A stretch of 11,635 nucleotides of DNA from an uncultured Dialister sp. (lineage in GTDB: Bacteria > Bacillota > Negativicutes > Veillonellales > Dialisteraceae): positions 1 to 11,635 of the forward strand of contig CAKPUX010000059.1 in the NCBI GenBank assembly GCA_934193095.1. The letters run 5' to 3'. Shown piece by piece: positions 8,449 to 11,635 of the stretch (its first letter is position 1; the number at the start of each line of letters is the position of its first letter). The position numbers and the translations under genes were made by a program. The notes beneath the pieces were generated by a model that was not told where the DNA came from, ran no database searches, and worked only from the letters and a program-made list of their open reading frames with translations.

Positions 8449-9123
8449 ATGAGCAAGGGACTTTTTATCACGGGGACGGATACGGATATCGGGAAGACCT
8501 ATGTGACGGCGCTTCTTGTAAAGACGATGCGTCAGAATGGGTATGATACGGGCTACTACAAGGCGGCGATCAGCGGGGCGAGGGCGGTCGCTGCATCGGA
8601 TGCGGGCTTTGTGAATGAGTTCGCAGGGATCCATGAACCGGAGGATATGCTCTTGTCGTATCTGTACCAGCATGCGGTGTCGCCGCATCTGGCGGCGCGT
8701 CTCGAGGGGCATCCGCTGGAGAAGGATGTGATCCTTGCGGCGTGGAAGCGGGTGACGGAGGCATATCCGTATGTGACGATGGAAGGGTCCGGTGGCATTG
8801 TGTGTCCGATCCGCCACGATGAGAAGGCGGTGTACTATCTGGAGGATATCATTTCCTGGCTGCATTTGCCGGTGCTTGTCATCGCGGATGCTGGGCTGGG
8901 GACGATCAATCATGTGGTGACGACGTGTGAGTATATCGCCCATAGAAATATTCCGATCCGGGGCATCATCCTGAACAACTGGAAGGGCGGCGTGATGGAA
9001 GAGGATAATGTGAAGATGATCGAGGAAATCACGGGGGTCTCTGTCATCGCGAAGGTGGCGAAGGGGGATGAGATCCTCCATTGCGATCCGAAGGTACTGG
9101 AAGGACTGTATCAAGAGGTTTGA
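8449..9123 (+). CDS. bioD: Dethiobiotin synthetase
   Basis: The gene converts 7,8-diaminopelargonate, CO2 and ATP to dethiobiotin in the cytosol. ATG 8449 follows GGAGGAA at about 9 nt; the in-frame ATG 8431 overlaps that site. The 224-aa protein has the P-loop G9-T-D-T-D-I-G-K-T17, the substrate Lys K38 in YYKAAISGA where YKPVxTG is usual in enterics, and the metal-site block E112-G-S-G-G. The NNWKGG segment near residue 180 takes the place of the nucleotide-base-recognition region. A gap of 196 nt separates it from bioY; it holds two ATGGTGA heptads (8393-8406) and a small GCAGC/GCTGC hairpin, but no clear promoter or terminator. Confidence 0.94.
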   Translation: MSKGLFITGTDTDIGKTYVTALLVKTMRQNGYDTGYYKAAISGARAVAASDAGFVNEFAGIHEPEDMLLSYLYQHAVSPHLAARLEGHPLEKDVILAAWKRVTEAYPYVTMEGSGGIVCPIRHDEKAVYYLEDIISWLHLPVLVIADAGLGTINHVVTTCEYIAHRNIPIRGIILNNWKGGVMEEDNVKMIEEITGVSVIAKVAKGDEILHCDPKVLEGLYQEV

Positions 9124-9167
9124 TGGATAGTTCGCGGCAGACAGTGGCAAAGGTGGCATTGTCCAAC

Positions 9168-9240
9168 ATGGGTTTTATACCGCTCGTGGGATCCATCCTG
9201 CGCCTTTGGCGCGGCCCTTCTCTAAGGGCCTGCTCAGATG
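9168..9240. repeat. Double-hairpin repeat, copy C, between bioD and bioA
   Basis: Copy C matches copy B along its length. It has GGATCCATCCTGCGCC, a GCGCC/GGCGC stem (9200-9204 with 9208-9212), and a GGCCCT/AGGGCC stem (9213-9218 with 9225-9230) around the same TCTCTA loop. The closing pair is T:A where copy B has C:G, a compensatory change that keeps the stem. It lies in the likely bioD-bioA transcript. Confidence 0.87.
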
Positions 9241-9246
9241 GAGGAA

Positions 9247-9285
9247 AACCCAAAAACCATAAACCATAAATCGTACACACGATTT
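9247..9285. repeat. Short heptad array AAACCAT plus AAATCGT dyad
   Basis: Two exact AAACCAT units (9254-9260, 9261-9267) are flanked in phase by AACCCAA and AAATCGT. The last unit forms a perfect 7-bp inverted repeat with ACGATTT (9268-9285). The stretch lies just upstream of bioA. Confidence 0.6.
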
Positions 9286-9323
9286 CCAAACAACCAACAA
9301 CAAAGTAAAAGGAGATAAGTCTG

Positions 9324-10676
9324 ATGAGTGAAATCAACTGGGAAGCGGAGGATGCGAAGTATATCTGGCACCCGGCCATGCAGATGAAGGATAATGAGGT
9401 ATTTCCGCCGGTGGTGATCGACCATGCGAAGGGGTGTTATCTGTATGACACGCATGGCAAGGCGTACCTGGATATCATTTCTTCGTGGTGGTGCAATCTT
9501 CTGGGACATGCGAATCCGGAGATCAATGCGGCGCTGAAGCAGCAGGTGGATGAGCTGGAGCATGTCATTTTCACGAATTTCACGCACAAGCCGGCGATCG
9601 AGCTGGCTCGTGAGCTGTCGGAGTTTTTGCCGGCGGGGCTCACGAAGTTCACTTTCCATGATAATGGGTCTTCGGCGGTGGAGGCGGCGCTGAAGATGGC
9701 ATTCCAGTACCAGTACCAGACGGGACATCCGGAGCGGACGCGCTTCATGTGTCTGCCGGAGTCGTATCACGGGGAGACGATCGGGGCGCTCTCGGTCGGC
9801 TCGATGGATCTGTATGCGAAGATTTTCCACCCGATGCTGATGAATAATATTCATTTCAAAGGGCTGGACTGTTACCGCTGTCCATACGGCAAGACGAGAG
9901 AGACGTGCGGCGTGGAGTGCTTCGAGGACGCGGAGGCGGCCTTTAAGAAATATGGCAAAGAAACGGTGGCGTGCATCGTGGAGCCGATCCTGCAGGGCGC
10001 GGCCGGCATGCGTATCTATCCGGCGGAGTATTTGAGGAAGCTCAGAAAGCTCTGCGACGAGTACGGCGTGCTCCTGATCGATGATGAGATCGCAGCGGGC
10101 TTTGGCCGCACGGGCAAGCTCTTTGCGATCGAGCATGCGGGTGTGTCCCCGGATATCCTCTGCACATCGAAGGGGCTGACGGCAGGCTATATGCCGATGT
10201 CTATCACCATCACGACAGACAAGGTGTATGATGCCTTCTATGATGACTTCGGTACACACAAGGCTTTCGTTCACAGCCATACCTATGCAGGAAATCCGAT
10301 GGGCTGCGCCATCGCGCTCGCAGTTCTTAAGATCATGAAGCGTGACCATATCCTTGCGAAGGTGAATGAGGATGGGAAATACTTGCATGAGCAGCTGATG
10401 CAGGCTCTCGGCAGTCACAAGAATGTCGGAGAGATCCGCCACATCGGGCTCATCAACGCCATCGAGCTGGTCGAAGATCCGAAAACGAAGAAGGCTTTCG
10501 ATCCTGCGCGCCGTATCGGCTGGCACATTTTCAGAAAGGCCATGGACTTGGGCCTCGTGCTTCGTCCGATGGGGGATATCATCTATTTCAATCCGCCGCT
10601 CAATATCACAAGAGAAGAGCTGGATAAGGGCGTCGCGCTCTGCAAAGATGCGGTCGAAGCGGTGTTGGGGAAGTAG
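9324..10676 (+). CDS. bioA: Adenosylmethionine-8-amino-7-oxononanoate aminotransferase
   Basis: This PLP enzyme converts KAPA to 7,8-diaminopelargonate, the step before BioD. AAAGGAG precedes ATG 9324 at about 10 nt, and 450 aa is near the usual length. Family marks are WHPAMQM near residue 16 and the substrate-site motif SSWWCNLLGHANP. Also seen are HDNGSSAVEAALKMA (PLP phosphate), the PLP Asp D254 in LLIDDEIAAGFGRTG, and the Schiff-base Lys K283 in CTSKGLTAGYMP. A cysteine-bearing loop, CYRCPYGKTRETCGVEC, near residue 185 is absent from the enteric enzyme but resembles loops in other class III aminotransferases. The amino donor (SAM or lysine) cannot be decided here. The 200-nt gap from bioD contains repeat copy C. 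Confidence 0.95.
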   Translation: MSEINWEAEDAKYIWHPAMQMKDNEVFPPVVIDHAKGCYLYDTHGKAYLDIISSWWCNLLGHANPEINAALKQQVDELEHVIFTNFTHKPAIELARELSEFLPAGLTKFTFHDNGSSAVEAALKMAFQYQYQTGHPERTRFMCLPESYHGETIGALSVGSMDLYAKIFHPMLMNNIHFKGLDCYRCPYGKTRETCGVECFEDAEAAFKKYGKETVACIVEPILQGAAGMRIYPAEYLRKLRKLCDEYGVLLIDDEIAAGFGRTGKLFAIEHAGVSPDILCTSKGLTAGYMPMSITITTDKVYDAFYDDFGTHKAFVHSHTYAGNPMGCAIALAVLKIMKRDHILAKVNEDGKYLHEQLMQALGSHKNVGEIRHIGLINAIELVEDPKTKKAFDPARRIGWHIFRKAMDLGLVLRPMGDIIYFNPPLNITREELDKGVALCKDAVEAVLGK

Positions 10677-10682
10677 GGATTG

Positions 10683-10724
10683 GTGGCTAGTGGCTGGTGA
10701 CTGGTGGCTGGTGACTAGGGACTA
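10683..10724. repeat. Heptanucleotide array, GTGRCTR type
   Basis: Six in-phase 7-nt units follow the bioA stop directly: GTGGCTA, GTGGCTG, GTGACTG, GTGGCTG, GTGACTA and GGGACTA. The same unit family recurs at 11421-11514 on the far side of the ACT gene. Confidence 0.85.
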
Positions 10725-10731
10725 GGACGAG

Positions 10732-10752
10732 ATGTCAGAAATCAGATGTCAG
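10732..10752. repeat. Heptanucleotide array, ATGTCAG type
   Basis: Three in-phase units, ATGTCAG, AAATCAG and ATGTCAG, begin 7 nt after the previous array. The unit sequence differs, but the 7-nt period is the same. Confidence 0.6.
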
Positions 10753-10766
10753 AAAGAAACGTGATG

Positions 10767-10808
10767 AAAGGCCCGCGATTCTCACATGAGAGGATCACGG
10801 GCCTTTTT
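10767..10808. terminator. Terminator between convergent bioA and ACT gene
   Basis: AAAGGCCCG (10767-10775) pairs with CGGGCCTTT (10798-10806), with an inner TCTC/GAGA stem. T residues follow on the plus strand, and the AAA at the 5' arm supplies T residues on the minus strand. The position between convergent genes suggests it serves both. Confidence 0.88.
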
Positions 10809-10813
10809 GCTTG

Positions 10814-10834
10814 AAGTCTAAAGTCTAAAGTCTA
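10814..10834. repeat. Heptanucleotide array, three exact AAGTCTA units
   Basis: Three identical 7-nt units lie in tandem between the terminator and the end of the minus-strand ACT gene, followed by a partial GTCTA. Confidence 0.8.
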
Positions 10835-10839
10835 GTCTA

Positions 10840-11253
10840 TCAGAATTCTTCCACCAGCTTGTAGCCTTTGCCTTTGAGGAAGGCTTCGGTCTCGGACTCG
10901 GTGGTGCTGAAGACGGCGATCGGAGAGCTGGTCTCACGGTCGAAGGAAATGTAGAGGTAGCGGATCATGACATTGGCCGCTTGAAGGTCGCCAAGGATGC
11001 GGTCGAGGGCGCCCGGCTTGTCCGAGCCCATATCGACGGCGATGACGAGGTCGACGCGGCACTGGTAGCCTTCTTTTTCAAGGATGAAGGCGGCTTCTTC
11101 CGGTTTGTCTACGATAAGGCGGACGATGCCGAATTCTGCGCTGTCGTTGGCGAGCATGGTGTAAATATTGATGTTCTCTTTCGCGAGAATGGATGTCATG
11201 CGGGAGAGGGCGCCCTGACGGTTCGCCGTGAAGATGGATACCTGTTGTAACAT
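10840..11253 (-). CDS. Tandem ACT-domain protein (COG4747-like), probable amino-acid-sensing regulator
   Basis: The minus-strand start has a near-perfect site, AAGGAGGT (11259-11266), 5 nt away. The 137-aa protein consists of two ACT domains and nothing else. The first runs from about residue 3 to 66 (QVSIFTANRQGALSRMTSIL, then INIYTMLANDSAEFGIVRL). The second runs from about 70 to 134 (VIAVDMGSDKPGALDRILGD, then ANVMIRYLYISF). The Gly-Ala-Leu turn before each first helix is the usual ligand-contact region in ACT folds. Stand-alone ACT pairs of this type are thought to bind amino acids, and relatives often lie near acyl-CoA or branched-chain metabolism genes; no such neighbour is seen here. 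It is a single gene with its own promoter and a shared terminator. Confidence 0.9.
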   Translation of the reverse strand: MLQQVSIFTANRQGALSRMTSILAKENINIYTMLANDSAEFGIVRLIVDKPEEAAFILEKEGYQCRVDLVIAVDMGSDKPGALDRILGDLQAANVMIRYLYISFDRETSSPIAVFSTTESETEAFLKGKGYKLVEEF

Positions 11254-11288
11254 GATGTACCTCCTTGGATGGGTGAATGTATCTTTAT

Positions 11289-11297
11289 ATTATAGCA
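11289..11297 (-). promoter_or_regulatory. Extended -10 promoter of the ACT gene
   Basis: On the minus strand TGCTATAAT fits the extended -10 consensus TGnTATAAT exactly. It lies about 36 nt before the ATG and upstream of the AAGGAGGT site. No clear -35 is visible. Confidence 0.7.
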
Positions 11298-11321
11298 TAG
11301 GAGTGGGAAATTAGGAATGGG

Positions 11322-11409
11322 ATTCGGGTTCAGGGTTCAGGGTGGTGGTGGCGGCTTCGCCGCACATATATAATGCAGTGAAGCCGCTACCATAATCCCG
11401 AACCCCGAA
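11322..11409. repeat. Long imperfect inverted repeat with GGGTTCA heptads
   Basis: GGTGGCGGCTTC (11347-11358) pairs with GAAGCCGCTACC (11380-11391), with one G-T pair. The outer arms TTCGGGTTCAGGG and AATCCCGAACCCCGAA also pair with small bulges, giving a hairpin nearly 90 bp long. Two exact GGGTTCA heptads (11326-11339) sit in the left arm. It has no coding frame I believe in. Confidence 0.7.
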
Positions 11410-11420
11410 GTTTGAAAGCA

Positions 11421-11514
11421 GGGATGAGTAGCTAGTGACTTGTGACTTGTGACTGGTAGCTAGGGATGAGTGGCTAGGGATTAGGAGTCTTAAGTGACCG
11501 GTGACTGGTGACTT
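11421..11514. repeat. Heptanucleotide array, GTGACTN type, about 13 units
   Basis: Nine consecutive 7-nt units are in strict phase at 11421-11483: GGGATGA, GTAGCTA, GTGACTT twice, GTGACTG, GTAGCTA, GGGATGA, GTGGCTA and GGGATTA. After a short degenerate stretch, three more GTGAC-type units follow at 11494-11514, shifted by 3 nt. Units vary but keep the G-start and the period. Confidence 0.88.
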
Positions 11515-11562
11515 AAATACCACCTTCGGGCATCGCCACTATTTATACTCCGCGGCGTATTT

Positions 11563-11635
11563 CGTCATCCTGAGCGGAGTGAAATGTCGGATGTTCGATC
11601 ATGTAAAGGCGGAACAGTGAGAACTGAGTCGAAGG
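11563..11635. repeat. Interspersed intergenic element, cut by the window end
   Basis: CGTCATCCTGAGCGGAGTGA at the left and ACTGAGTCGAAGG at the right edge resemble the TCATCCTGAGCG...CGAAGGATC sequences dispersed in many bacterial intergenic regions. The right end is outside the window. From 11254 to here there is no gene, only the promoter, the repeats listed above, and a 16-nt imperfect palindrome around CCGCGG (11545-11560). Confidence 0.45.

Noticed and set aside
8110..10526. Long minus-strand open frames opposite bioY, bioD and bioA
   Set aside because: They are rich in Arg, His and Pro, as expected for antisense of GC-rich genes with G-ending codons, and have no family resemblance or start signals.
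10683..11514. CRISPR-like array
   Set aside because: The units are 7 nt and contiguous with no unique spacers, and no cas genes are near.
11311..11523. Small minus-strand protein in the repeat region
   Set aside because: The frame is made of heptad and hairpin sequence, with no ribosome binding site or recognisable family.

Overview
The window looks like a chromosomal segment of a low-to-mid GC Firmicute. The biotin gene set, the strong AAGGAGG-type ribosome binding sites and the Gram-positive/Negativicutes-like protein sequences fit a Negativicutes-type anaerobe (Dialister or Megasphaera relatives). This assignment is inference from protein style only; no rRNA or other marker is present.

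Region 1 (1-2880) is the decayed end of a surface-polysaccharide locus. It opens inside a run of 14 AAGC tetranucleotides that lies in frame with an acyltransferase-3 membrane domain, which is itself continuous with an FrhB-like iron-sulfur domain. This looks like a phase-variable surface-modification gene. Behind it sits a 5'-truncated UDP-glucose dehydrogenase relic with one in-frame TAG, then a strong intrinsic terminator.

Region 2 (2880-6914) is visibly more AT-rich and has accessory character. An extended -10 promoter leads into a three-pass membrane protein of unknown function. Next come an HTH-ImmA/IrrE protease and a PIN-like DUF4411 protein, 1 nt apart and very likely a toxin-antitoxin-type pair. 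A 60-residue protein, a striking 24-bp perfect hairpin, and a Fic enzyme with an internal inhibitory motif and a C-terminal winged helix complete the run. A VanZ-like gene overlaps the Fic stop by ATGA. Two different candidate toxin activities, one candidate antitoxin and a membrane protein all lie on one strand behind one visible promoter; this is the best candidate for an undescribed module.

Region 3 (6911-10808) returns to GC-rich, G-ending codon use. It carries VanZ and then bioY, bioD and bioA, which import biotin and perform the two middle-to-late steps of its synthesis. No bioF or bioB is present. The gaps between these genes hold three copies of a double-hairpin repeat, with a compensatory base-pair change between copies.

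Region 4 (10677-11635) holds a bidirectional-looking terminator and a minus-strand gene for a tandem ACT-domain protein with its own extended -10 promoter. The intergenic DNA is unusually full of repeats: several unrelated heptanucleotide arrays (GTGACTN type, AAGTCTA, GGGTTCA, ATGTCAG), a long imperfect inverted repeat, and an interspersed-type sequence cut by the window end.
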